A stretch of DNA of 11,339 bases from JAZDMK01 sp043800975 (GTDB lineage: Bacteria; Bacteroidota; Bacteroidia; Bacteroidales; JAHJDW01): assembly GCA_043800975.1 (NCBI GenBank), contig JAZDMK010000338.1, positions 1 through 11,339 of the forward strand. The letters run 5' to 3'. The first letter of the stretch is position 1, and the number at the start of each line of letters is the position of its first letter. Position numbers and translations under genes: made by a program. This document shows, piece after piece, positions 1 through 6,882 of the stretch. The notes under the pieces were generated by a model. That model saw nothing but the letters and a program-made list of their open reading frames with translations. It searched no databases and had not been told where the DNA came from.

Positions 1-389
1 GCAATAAAGTCCAGCTGGCTTTGGATGGAATGAAAGTTTTTAATTTTGCCTTGAATGAAGTTCCGCCCAACGTAAGGGCTTTGCTTGAACACAAAGGCAA
101 AACAATAGATGATCCTGATTTTTTTATTTTTCATCAGGCCAATTATCTGATCAATGAATCCATTCGAAAGAAATTAAAAATCTCTCCCGAAAAGTATCCG
201 TATTCAATTCGTCAATTTGGTAATACCAGCTCTGCATCAATTGTACTGGGCATGGTGACAGCGATTCGTGAGTCATTACTATCAAAACCGAATCAAATTG
301 TACTGGCCGGTTTTGGTGTCGGGCTCTCATGGGGTTCTGTGTATATGGATTGTGATCCACTTGTTATTCCACCGCTTGTAGAAATATAA
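1..389 (+). CDS. 3-oxoacyl-ACP synthase III (FabH-like), C-terminal part, 5' truncated by window edge
   Basis: The reading frame is open from base 3 and the gene starts outside the window, so only the last 128 residues are visible. It is the C-terminal half of a thiolase-fold KAS III enzyme, which condenses an acyl-CoA with malonyl-ACP in the cytoplasm. Two of the three catalytic residues are seen: the His of HQAN (codon at 132) and the Asn of GNTSSAS (codon at 222). They lie 30 residues apart, as His244 and Asn274 do in E. coli FabH. The active-site Cys lies upstream of the window. The glycine-rich end, LAGFGVGLSWGSV, is also typical. The next gene begins 1 nt after the stop, so the two are co-transcribed. 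Because the neighbours are a reductase, a glycosyltransferase and a GNAT protein, I infer a specialised KAS III making a short acyl chain for a glycan, not the housekeeping fatty-acid enzyme. The family call is firm; the substrate is not. Confidence 0.9.
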   Translation, partial: NKVQLALDGMKVFNFALNEVPPNVRALLEHKGKTIDDPDFFIFHQANYLINESIRKKLKISPEKYPYSIRQFGNTSSASIVLGMVTAIRESLLSKPNQIVLAGFGVGLSWGSVYMDCDPLVIPPLVEI

Positions 390-390
390 A

Positions 391-1137
391 ATGAACGATT
401 TTTCAAATAAAACATATTTAGTTACCGGTGCTTCTTCAGGCATCGGAAGTCAGGTTGCTATTGATATTGCCTCTGCCGGTGGAAAAGTTATTCTGACAGG
501 CAGAAGTGAAGAAAAACTGAAATCTGTTTTTGGTAAACTGCAGGGTTCAGGCCATATCAGCATTTCGTGTGACCTGACGGACGAGATTCTGATTAAAAAT
601 CTGCTTGATAAAATTCCTGCGATTGATGGATTTGTCCATTCGGCGGGAGTTTCACCGATGGTGCCGGTGCGTTTTATCAAACTAAAACAATCACGCGATG
701 TATTTGCCATCAATTATGAAGCAGCGCTTTTGCTTATCAGTGGCTTGCTTGCATTAAAAAAAATAAACAAGGATGGTTCGCTTGTTTTTATTTCATCCCT
801 TTCAACAACACAGCCTTTGTTCGGAGGAGCGCTTTACACAGCTTCCAAACTTGCTTTGGAAGGTTTAAGCAAAACGCTTGCGCTTGAACTGCAACCCAAA
901 AAAATCAGAGCCAATTGCATCTGTCCCGCATATGTTTTCTCACCCATGGTGGATGAGGCCAATAAAAATCTTTCAGTTGAGTTTATGGAACAATTCCAGA
1001 AAATGCATCCCGACGGATTTGGCTATCCCGAAAATGTTTCTTCTGTTATTCTTTTTTTACTTTCCGAAAGTTCAAAATGGGTTAACGGACGCAATATTCC
1101 TTTGGGTTCATTCAACATAAACATTCCTGCCTTATGA
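391..1137 (+). CDS. Short-chain dehydrogenase/reductase (FabG-like SDR)
   Basis: A 248-residue cytoplasmic Rossmann-fold oxidoreductase of classical SDR length. The cofactor loop TGASSGIG is at residues 12-19, and Arg38 after the second strand suggests NADPH preference. HSAG at 83-86 replaces the usual NNAG. The catalytic set is Asn108, Ser136, Tyr149 and Lys153 (YxxxK). The C-terminus keeps a WVNGRNIPLG strand like the end of FabG but lacks the usual final GG. The ATG lies 1 nt after the KAS III stop, and the stop overlaps the next ATG (ATGA, 1134-1137), which implies translational coupling. Beside a FabH-like enzyme, the likely job is reducing a 3-oxoacyl-ACP to the 3-hydroxyacyl form. Reduction of a nucleotide sugar is the alternative. 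The family is certain, the substrate inferred. Confidence 0.9.
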   Translation: MNDFSNKTYLVTGASSGIGSQVAIDIASAGGKVILTGRSEEKLKSVFGKLQGSGHISISCDLTDEILIKNLLDKIPAIDGFVHSAGVSPMVPVRFIKLKQSRDVFAINYEAALLLISGLLALKKINKDGSLVFISSLSTTQPLFGGALYTASKLALEGLSKTLALELQPKKIRANCICPAYVFSPMVDEANKNLSVEFMEQFQKMHPDGFGYPENVSSVILFLLSESSKWVNGRNIPLGSFNINIPAL

Positions 1138-2063
1138 AAAAAGATTACTCGGTTGTTATTCCGGTTTTCAATTCCGAGCAGGCTCTGCCTGAATTAACGG
1201 AAAGGATTCATGCGTTTTTCACTGCCCGTGGTAGTTCATATGAAATAGTATTTGTTGAGGATTGTGGCAAGGATAAGAGCTGGCAGGTGATTTGTGAATT
1301 GAAGAAAAAATATCCTGATTCTATAAAGGCTGCACGACTGACAAAAAATTACGGACAACACAATGCCATTTTTTGCGGATTTACATTGGCTGAAGGGCGC
1401 TTCATCATTACGATGGATGATGATCTGCAGCATCCGCCCGAAGAAATTGAAAAATTAATTGCTCGGCAAAATGAAACCGGTGCAGATATTATTTACGGCT
1501 ATTACATTTCGCAAAAGGGAACTTTTATTCGCAAAGCAGGAAGCTGGTATATGCGCAATTCATCGCGTTTCACGGCAAAAACAGTAAGCGGTGCATCGTT
1601 CCGTTTATTGCGGGGCTCGCTTGCGAAAAAAGTAACAGACCACACCGTTGAATTTGTTTACATCGACGAATTGCTTTCATGGCATACTGCATCAGTCGAT
1701 TTTGTTGCAGTCAGACATGACCCGCGAAAATACAACCAGTCGAACTATTCATCCGGAAACCTGGCTGGCATGGCATGGCGGCTTTCTATTTTTTATACAG
1801 CACTCCCTTTGAAACTGATGACCATCGGCGGGTTTACAGCATCAGTGTTTAGCTTTCTTTTTGGTTTGTATTATCTGGGAAGAAAACTTTTCTTTAAAGT
1901 TCCCATGGGATATACTTCTATCATTGTAACTATCTTTTTCACAGCGGCCATTATTTTATTTTGCATGGGAATACTTGGAGAGTATCTTTATCGGATACAC
2001 AAGAGCCAGTATAAAAAACCGGTGTTTTCTATTCGTGAAACACCTGAATATCCTGAAGAATGA
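1134..2063 (+). CDS. Family 2 membrane glycosyltransferase (GtrB/ArnC/DPM1-like)
   Basis: A 309-residue GT-A glycosyltransferase with a C-terminal membrane anchor, the layout of enzymes that move a sugar from a nucleotide donor to undecaprenyl phosphate. The N-terminus has VVIPVFNSE (7-15). VEDCGKDKSW (41-50) takes the place of the common VDDGSxDxS. YGQHNAIFCG is at 73-82. The metal-binding motif DDDLQHP is at 95-101. RHDPRKYNQSNYS corresponds to the HxxRxxGxSxYS region of ArnC-type enzymes. Two membrane spans follow, about 227-249 and 261-285, with a short charged tail. The gene overlaps both neighbours by 4 nt (ATGA at 1134 and 2060), so it belongs to the same operon. The exact sugar and acceptor cannot be read from the sequence; a polyprenyl-phosphate acceptor is inferred from the two-span architecture. 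Confidence 0.9.
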   Translation: MKKDYSVVIPVFNSEQALPELTERIHAFFTARGSSYEIVFVEDCGKDKSWQVICELKKKYPDSIKAARLTKNYGQHNAIFCGFTLAEGRFIITMDDDLQHPPEEIEKLIARQNETGADIIYGYYISQKGTFIRKAGSWYMRNSSRFTAKTVSGASFRLLRGSLAKKVTDHTVEFVYIDELLSWHTASVDFVAVRHDPRKYNQSNYSSGNLAGMAWRLSIFYTALPLKLMTIGGFTASVFSFLFGLYYLGRKLFFKVPMGYTSIIVTIFFTAAIILFCMGILGEYLYRIHKSQYKKPVFSIRETPEYPEE

Positions 2064-2749
2064 AACTTCGCAAATACGGAATTTTCCTGGAGCGGGTGAC
2101 TGAGGCTGACCTCGAAATGATCAGGCAGCACCGGAATTCTCCTGAAATAAGACAATACATGAATTACCGGGAGGAGATTTCACCGGAAATGCAGATGGAA
2201 TGGTTTCGTTCGATTGATAACTACAGCAATTATTATTTCATCATCCGAACCGGTGAGAAGAAAATTGGATTAATTAATATTAAAAATATCCGATGGGAAA
2301 AGGGAAATTCTTTTTCTGAATCCGGGCTTTTTCTGTGGGATTTTTCTTTTATTGATACCCAGATACCGTTATTGGCTTCTCTTTGTTTGAGCGAGTTCGG
2401 CTTTGGATTTCTCCGCGGAGATTCCAACTATATTCATATTCTTGAGGAAAACAAAAAGGCAATGGATTACACACGTATGCTGGGTTTTGAAGAAGATGGA
2501 AAAGATGAGAATGATTTGATACAATTAAAACAAACCAGGGAAAGTTTTGTTAAATCCTCGGAACGATTGCGCAGCATGGCATTGAAAACATCAGATCATG
2601 ATCCGCATTTGTATTTGTATGTGGAGGAGATTGACTGGAAAACCGGACTGGCAAATGATTTCTTTGAACACCGATCCCGTTTTTCGTATAACTATGAAAT
2701 GAAAGATTGTGGTGATTACACACTTTATGCTTTTGATTTCGAAATTTAA
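2060..2749 (+). CDS. GNAT-like N-acyltransferase with C-terminal extension
   Basis: A 229-residue protein whose first ~158 residues follow the GNAT order. An N-terminal strand (GIFLERVTEADL) leads to a helix carrying IRQHRN and then to a substrate-side helix with EWF. A central strand holds KKIGLINIKNI. The late motif is EENKKAMDYTRMLGFEEDG (129-147), which resembles the NxxAxxLYxxxGF motif B of RimJ/PseH-type enzymes. The pyrophosphate-binding motif A (R/QxxGxG/A) is not recognisable; FIDTQIPLLASLCL occupies that place. About 70 extra residues (160-229) extend past the normal GNAT end and match nothing I know. The gene is coupled to the glycosyltransferase by an ATGA overlap. The likely role is N-acylation of an amino sugar, perhaps with the acyl group made by the upstream KAS III/SDR pair; this is inference. 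Confidence 0.75.
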   Translation: MKLRKYGIFLERVTEADLEMIRQHRNSPEIRQYMNYREEISPEMQMEWFRSIDNYSNYYFIIRTGEKKIGLINIKNIRWEKGNSFSESGLFLWDFSFIDTQIPLLASLCLSEFGFGFLRGDSNYIHILEENKKAMDYTRMLGFEEDGKDENDLIQLKQTRESFVKSSERLRSMALKTSDHDPHLYLYVEEIDWKTGLANDFFEHRSRFSYNYEMKDCGDYTLYAFDFEI

Positions 2750-2762
2750 TTTGTTAAATTTG
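2732..2762 (+). promoter_or_regulatory. Bacteroidota-type promoter for the type A T9SS cargo gene
   Basis: TTTG at 2732-2735 and TAAATTTG at 2755-2762 match the Bacteroidota -33 (TTTG) and -7 (TAnnTTTG) elements, separated by 19 nt, within the usual spacing. The -33 lies in the last codons of the upstream acyltransferase gene. Transcription would begin near 2769, about 28 nt before the ATG at 2797. This lets the secreted-protein gene be expressed independently of the glycan operon, although no terminator separates them. Confidence 0.55.
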
Positions 2763-2796
2763 TTTTCTTAACCACCTATTTTATTCATTCTGAAAA

Positions 2797-4473
2797 ATGA
2801 ATTTCTCTAAATACATTTTCGCTTTTTCTTTCTTTTTGTCTTTTTACCATTTAGCTCTGGCACAACTTCCATTGAATCCATTTGCTCCTGCTTCTTCATG
2901 GCCGGAATCTCATGGTACCTATTGCCAGCAGAATTCTATGGTGAATGCAATTACAGAATTGGATTCAATAGTAGTAGATACAATTACTTTTCCACAAAGC
3001 CAGTTTGGATTTATTCCTCAAGGAACAATTGTAAGTGAATTTTATGATAGTTCAAACGTCTACTGTTTCTGGGGATGTAATGGGAATGCAGTATACAAAG
3101 CTGCATGTACTGAGGATAGCACAGTTTTAATATCAAAAAGGCTATCCGATCTGGGTGGGGGTAATTCTACCAGCTTTTGTGCTTTAATGGATAAGAACAA
3201 TTATTTCTATGTTTTGAGTGATTTTAAATTATTGATTTTAAGAGACAGTATTGTTGGGGATCCATACTCGGCCGTCGTTACAGATACGATTCTGGATTTA
3301 AGTTCATATCAAAACGGTGATGAACTTCGCGGAATAAAAATGCTTTATTCTGGTGAGTTGGTAGTAACTTCTACCAGTGGAAAAATTATCATTATTGACA
3401 GAATCAATAAAAATGTTCTTTATGATACGAATCTGAATGAAGCAATCATCAATAATATGGCTGTTGATGAAGAAAACAACCTGTATATAAATACAGATAC
3501 TTCATTGTCCAAATTTTACTGGGATGGCGACAGTTTGAATTTAGTATGGAGTATTATAATCGGTAGAAGCGGAAGCACTCCCACATTAATTGGTAATTCC
3601 ACTTTGCCCGCTTCACAGCAACTGGTTGCCGTTACTGATATGAGTCACCCGAATAATCTGGTCTTAGTATGGAGGGATACTATTCCTGCGGGTTGGTCTG
3701 CCATTCCCGGATGGCCGATCAGAGTTGCCGCAGTGCAACCCATAACTTTCAATACAGCTTTTCCTACTGTGGATGTTGCTCCCGGCCAAAACTCATTGAT
3801 GGTTGAAAATAACAGTATTTTGCTGGCCCGCTGGACTGGATTGTTTCCATTGTCAAGTGTTTTTAACCCGGGTCTTGAAAAATGGACATGGAATCCATCA
3901 TCAAAATTGCTAACGCAGGACTGGGTAAATACAACAACTTTTTTTCCGAATGCAATGCAATGTTTAAGTACAAGCAATGGATATTTTTATTCCATTGGGG
4001 AAAAATTTATTGGTTTAAGTAAATACTGGACATTTGAAGCTATTGAATGGTTGACGGGAACTGTAAAGATTCAAAGAGTTCTTGGACCTCATTACTATGA
4101 TGGATTAAATGTAAAAGGGAGCGGGGTTCAAATTGGGCCCTATGGCGAAATCATTACGATGTCGAACAAAATGATTTTCAGATTCAGGAAAGCAAACGCT
4201 ATGTTCATCAAAAATGTAGAGGCTGAAAGTGAAAATAATTTTACAGTATTTCCGAATCCGGCTTCTGTCGAAATAAATATTTCTGTTCCCACTGCAAACA
4301 GTTTTACTATTTCAATCTTTAATGAATTTGGTGATATTGTTAAAAGTGATAAAAACAAAAGTGTTATGAATATTTCACTACTAAATGCTGGTGTGTATTA
4401 CATGAAGATGGAAGGGATTACTAATCAGAACAAAAAAATTTCCGGGTATAAAAAAATAGTTCTTATTAAGTAG
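2797..4473 (+). CDS. Secreted beta-propeller-like protein with type A T9SS sorting domain
   Basis: A 558-residue exported protein of unknown function. Residues 1-22 form a Sec signal peptide with a long aromatic hydrophobic core and an ALA|Q cleavage site. Residues ~482-558 are a type A Por/T9SS sorting domain: FPNPAS at 485-490, then alternating strands with the IFNEFGDIV and LNAGVYYMKM signatures and a basic, hydrophobic end. The body is strand-rich with repeated 'DxxNxxY' and glycine-turn segments (for example DEENNLYINTD), suggesting a beta-propeller. From memory, GRSGSTPTLIG, NNLVLVWRDTIPAGW and WTFEAIEWLTGTV resemble conserved blocks of a family of secreted propeller proteins without a known activity. 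No catalytic motif is evident. It would cross the outer membrane by T9SS and be anchored to the surface or released. It has its own promoter and ends tail-to-tail with the sulfotransferase operon. Confidence 0.88.
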   Translation: MNFSKYIFAFSFFLSFYHLALAQLPLNPFAPASSWPESHGTYCQQNSMVNAITELDSIVVDTITFPQSQFGFIPQGTIVSEFYDSSNVYCFWGCNGNAVYKAACTEDSTVLISKRLSDLGGGNSTSFCALMDKNNYFYVLSDFKLLILRDSIVGDPYSAVVTDTILDLSSYQNGDELRGIKMLYSGELVVTSTSGKIIIIDRINKNVLYDTNLNEAIINNMAVDEENNLYINTDTSLSKFYWDGDSLNLVWSIIIGRSGSTPTLIGNSTLPASQQLVAVTDMSHPNNLVLVWRDTIPAGWSAIPGWPIRVAAVQPITFNTAFPTVDVAPGQNSLMVENNSILLARWTGLFPLSSVFNPGLEKWTWNPSSKLLTQDWVNTTTFFPNAMQCLSTSNGYFYSIGEKFIGLSKYWTFEAIEWLTGTVKIQRVLGPHYYDGLNVKGSGVQIGPYGEIITMSNKMIFRFRKANAMFIKNVEAESENNFTVFPNPASVEINISVPTANSFTISIFNEFGDIVKSDKNKSVMNISLLNAGVYYMKMEGITNQNKKISGYKKIVLIK

Positions 4474-4516
4474 AAAAAAAAGTTTAAAAAGTGAAGATGA
4501 TAATCTGTTTCTTGAT

Positions 4517-5590
4517 TCAGGGTTTGCGAACCCAGCAATAAAGTTTTTCGTACAATATCAGAAATAATGAATCGCTGAAATGAATTTTCATTCGTTTATG
4601 CTTTGGAACAAAATAAAGAAATAAGCCGATTAACCACTGTAATGCAAAATGGAAATAAAGTGGAAGTATAAAAATGGCCAACCAATAATTCCTTTTTCTA
4701 CTATACGTGTAACCCAACTTAATTCCAGTAGGCCCGCAGATAAGTTCAGCCATTTTTACTTCACCCGGATGTAACGTTTTCTTCCAGTCATAGATATGGT
4801 CCGCACTGATGGGTTTTAGCAAGGAACTATGATTTTTTCTAACCAAATCATCTCCATACATGGAAATAATCTTTTCTTTAAAATTATAGAAGTGAAGAGA
4901 TTGTGGATGAAAATCAATACCAAGAAACGTACAAAGTGAACTAAAGTTTTCTTCCGGATTACTGACAAAATTTTCATATGGCAACTGGTAAAAATCTGGA
5001 GCATATTTACTCTGACAGTGCATCAGTTTTTTTTGATACTGCTTCCATCTCAATGCAATCATAGGCGTTAATTGGTTTCCAAAATTTGCTTTGCGGATAG
5101 ACTGGATCTGATCACGATAATCCCTTGTGATGAAAATAAACTTAGCATTTGGAAAAATTTCTTTCAATAAAGGCACATCTAATGAATAGCCAGGGTTTTT
5201 ATCGCCAATGATAGAAATCATTTCTTTTGGGAATGGAGATTGGAAATGCAGGCAAACTACTTTGCAAACGGTTTCATAGTCACATGACCCGGTCAATTTT
5301 TTTAAGTTTTCCCTCAATTCATCTTTTTTTAGATTCCATAAGTCAATCGTCCAGAAAGAATACTGAATGTTTTTCTGAATTTCATTAAAAAAATTGTGAA
5401 GATCATTTTCTGTCCATTTTTTTATGTGCCCGTATATTTTGTGATAATATAGAATAAATGGAAATTCAAGCGGGATCGTAACATTGGGATGTGCATCGAA
5501 GAGAAAACGTAGCAGCGTTGTTCCCGACCGTGGACTGCCAACAATAAAGAAGATAGGAAGTTGTTTAATATCGTTTACGCTTTTTTCCAT
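4517..5590 (-). CDS. PAPS-dependent sulfotransferase family protein (distal gene of the operon)
   Basis: A 357-residue sulfotransferase that should move sulfate from PAPS to a hydroxyl or amino acceptor. The 5'-phosphosulfate loop GSPRSGTTLL is at residues 18-27 after a short strand (IFFIV). The 3'-phosphate motif is the FITRDYRDQIQS strand-helix (153-164), with Arg156 and Ser164 in the expected places. GDKNPGYSL (129-137) precedes it. The region 302-328 is strongly hydrophobic and followed by basic residues, so the C-terminus probably sits on or in the membrane. Its start overlaps the flippase stop by 16 nt, giving translational coupling. It is a diverged paralogue of the sulfotransferase on the other side of the flippase; FDAHPNVTIP is identical in both. 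A lipid-linked or nascent surface glycan is the likely substrate, by context only. Confidence 0.88.
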   Translation of the reverse strand: MEKSVNDIKQLPIFFIVGSPRSGTTLLRFLFDAHPNVTIPLEFPFILYYHKIYGHIKKWTENDLHNFFNEIQKNIQYSFWTIDLWNLKKDELRENLKKLTGSCDYETVCKVVCLHFQSPFPKEMISIIGDKNPGYSLDVPLLKEIFPNAKFIFITRDYRDQIQSIRKANFGNQLTPMIALRWKQYQKKLMHCQSKYAPDFYQLPYENFVSNPEENFSSLCTFLGIDFHPQSLHFYNFKEKIISMYGDDLVRKNHSSLLKPISADHIYDWKKTLHPGEVKMAELICGPTGIKLGYTYSRKRNYWLAIFILPLYFHFALQWLIGLFLYFVPKHKRMKIHFSDSLFLILYEKLYCWVRKP

Positions 5591-6882
5591 CCTCTTAATG
5601 TCAGCATTTTAAAAATTAAAGAAAAATCGGAGCTGTTAAAACGAAAAATCTTGTATACGGGATGGCGTGTTATTACAGAATAGGCAGCCAAAATTACAAT
5701 CCCGCCGAGAGAATAACTGGCACAGGAAGCCCAGGCTGCGCCCATTCCCCCGTATTCGGGTATCCATAAAAAATTCAGAATAATATTTAATATTAGGGCG
5801 GGAATAAATGCGAATAGTGTTACTAAAGGCTTGCCCATTCCTGCAATGCGGTTGTTACAAATTTTAAAAAGAATCATCAGGAACATCCCGGGAAGGATTG
5901 CCTGTACCATGGGAACGCTGTCTGTGAAATTTTCCCCGTATATCAGTGGAAGAAAATAAGGAGTCAGGAAATAAATAGCTACAGTTCCACAAAGGCCTGT
6001 GATTAAAGAGATGCGAAGTACCTGGTCCATACTGTTGTTCAGCGTTGACTGGTCTTCTGCATTGGCAGTACGTGTGCGAACCACAGTTCCCATCGCTGAA
6101 GGGATTTGCCAGAGCAGCTGTCCTAATCCTACAGCTAATGTGTAGAAGCCGATCTGCTCAATAGTTGACATACGTTCAAGAAGGAGAATGTCAATACGAT
6201 AATTAAGTTGTAGTATAAAAACGGATATGGCATACAACATGCCCATGAGAATCATCTTTTTTTGCACTTCTGGAAATAATCTGAATTTAATCGGACAGAC
6301 TTTACTGATTTTCTTTAATGCAAAAATGTCGATCAGTAAATTACCCGCCAGCATGGCCATAAGCGCACCAGCCACATCGAGTTTTAAAACAAGCAGAAAA
6401 AGACAGATGAAAACCAAATTTAAAAATGCAGGCAGGATTTTTAGAAGGTTGGAAATTTTGTACTTCTCTTTTCCAAGAAAAAAACCACCGGCATATATAA
6501 TTAAAAGGCGAGTTGGGATAATCAGAATGGCGAGCGTGATCAGCAGTGGTTCGTAAATAATTTTGTCGGAATAAAGATAAAATATCAGGCTGAGCGAGCC
6601 GCCGATAAGGGTTGAAAGGAAAAGTGAGACTAAAATTGAAGCAACAATTTTTTCGTCTTCAAAAAGTTTTTTTCCTACAAAGTATATGGCAGACTGCCGT
6701 GTGCCTAATAAAGCGAAGCTTGCAAATAAACCGGGTATAATGAGCACGGCAGCATAGGCACCCCGGCCTTCAGGCCCCAGCACACGTGAAAGAATAACCC
6801 CGGTAATAAAACCGATGGCCAGTGTCACAAGGTTGCTGCCCAGCACAGAAGTGATATCCCTGATCAACTTTCGTTCACTCAT
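5575..6882 (-). CDS. Wzx-like oligosaccharide flippase (MOP superfamily)
   Basis: A 435-residue polytopic inner-membrane protein with roughly 12 hydrophobic segments across its whole length, the size and layout of polysaccharide flippases. The N-terminus has the family signature GFITGVILSRVLGPEGRGAYA, spread over residues 24-44. The middle block has DILLLERMSTIEQIGFYTLA (231-250), where the membrane helices carry charged residues as is common in Wzx. No catalytic activity is expected: the protein would move a lipid-linked oligosaccharide from the cytoplasmic to the periplasmic face. It starts with an ATGA overlap on the upstream sulfotransferase stop and overlaps the downstream sulfotransferase by 16 nt, so one mRNA makes both sulfotransferases and the flippase. 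A teichuronic-acid or exopolysaccharide exporter of the same superfamily is the alternative. No polymerase (Wzy) gene is visible here. Confidence 0.88.
   Translation of the reverse strand: MSERKLIRDITSVLGSNLVTLAIGFITGVILSRVLGPEGRGAYAAVLIIPGLFASFALLGTRQSAIYFVGKKLFEDEKIVASILVSLFLSTLIGGSLSLIFYLYSDKIIYEPLLITLAILIIPTRLLIIYAGGFFLGKEKYKISNLLKILPAFLNLVFICLFLLVLKLDVAGALMAMLAGNLLIDIFALKKISKVCPIKFRLFPEVQKKMILMGMLYAISVFILQLNYRIDILLLERMSTIEQIGFYTLAVGLGQLLWQIPSAMGTVVRTRTANAEDQSTLNNSMDQVLRISLITGLCGTVAIYFLTPYFLPLIYGENFTDSVPMVQAILPGMFLMILFKICNNRIAGMGKPLVTLFAFIPALILNIILNFLWIPEYGGMGAAWASCASYSLGGIVILAAYSVITRHPVYKIFRFNSSDFSLIFKMLTLRGWKKA

Noticed and set aside
21..389. TTG at 21 as the start of the first gene
   Set aside because: The frame is open back to base 3, and what remains is only the C-terminal half of a KAS III without its Cys region, so the true start lies before the window.
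3645..3977. A 110-codon minus-strand open frame inside the propeller gene
   Set aside because: It lies wholly inside a gene with a signal peptide and T9SS tail, and shows no domain or upstream signal.
4474..4516. A/T runs in the convergent intergenic gap as a bidirectional terminator
   Set aside because: There are A8 and A5 runs but no stable stem next to them.
4520..4533. GGGTT/AACCC inverted repeat at the end of the minus-strand sulfotransferase gene as a terminator
   Set aside because: The stem is 5 bp, lies inside the last codons, and is not followed by a T-run on either strand.
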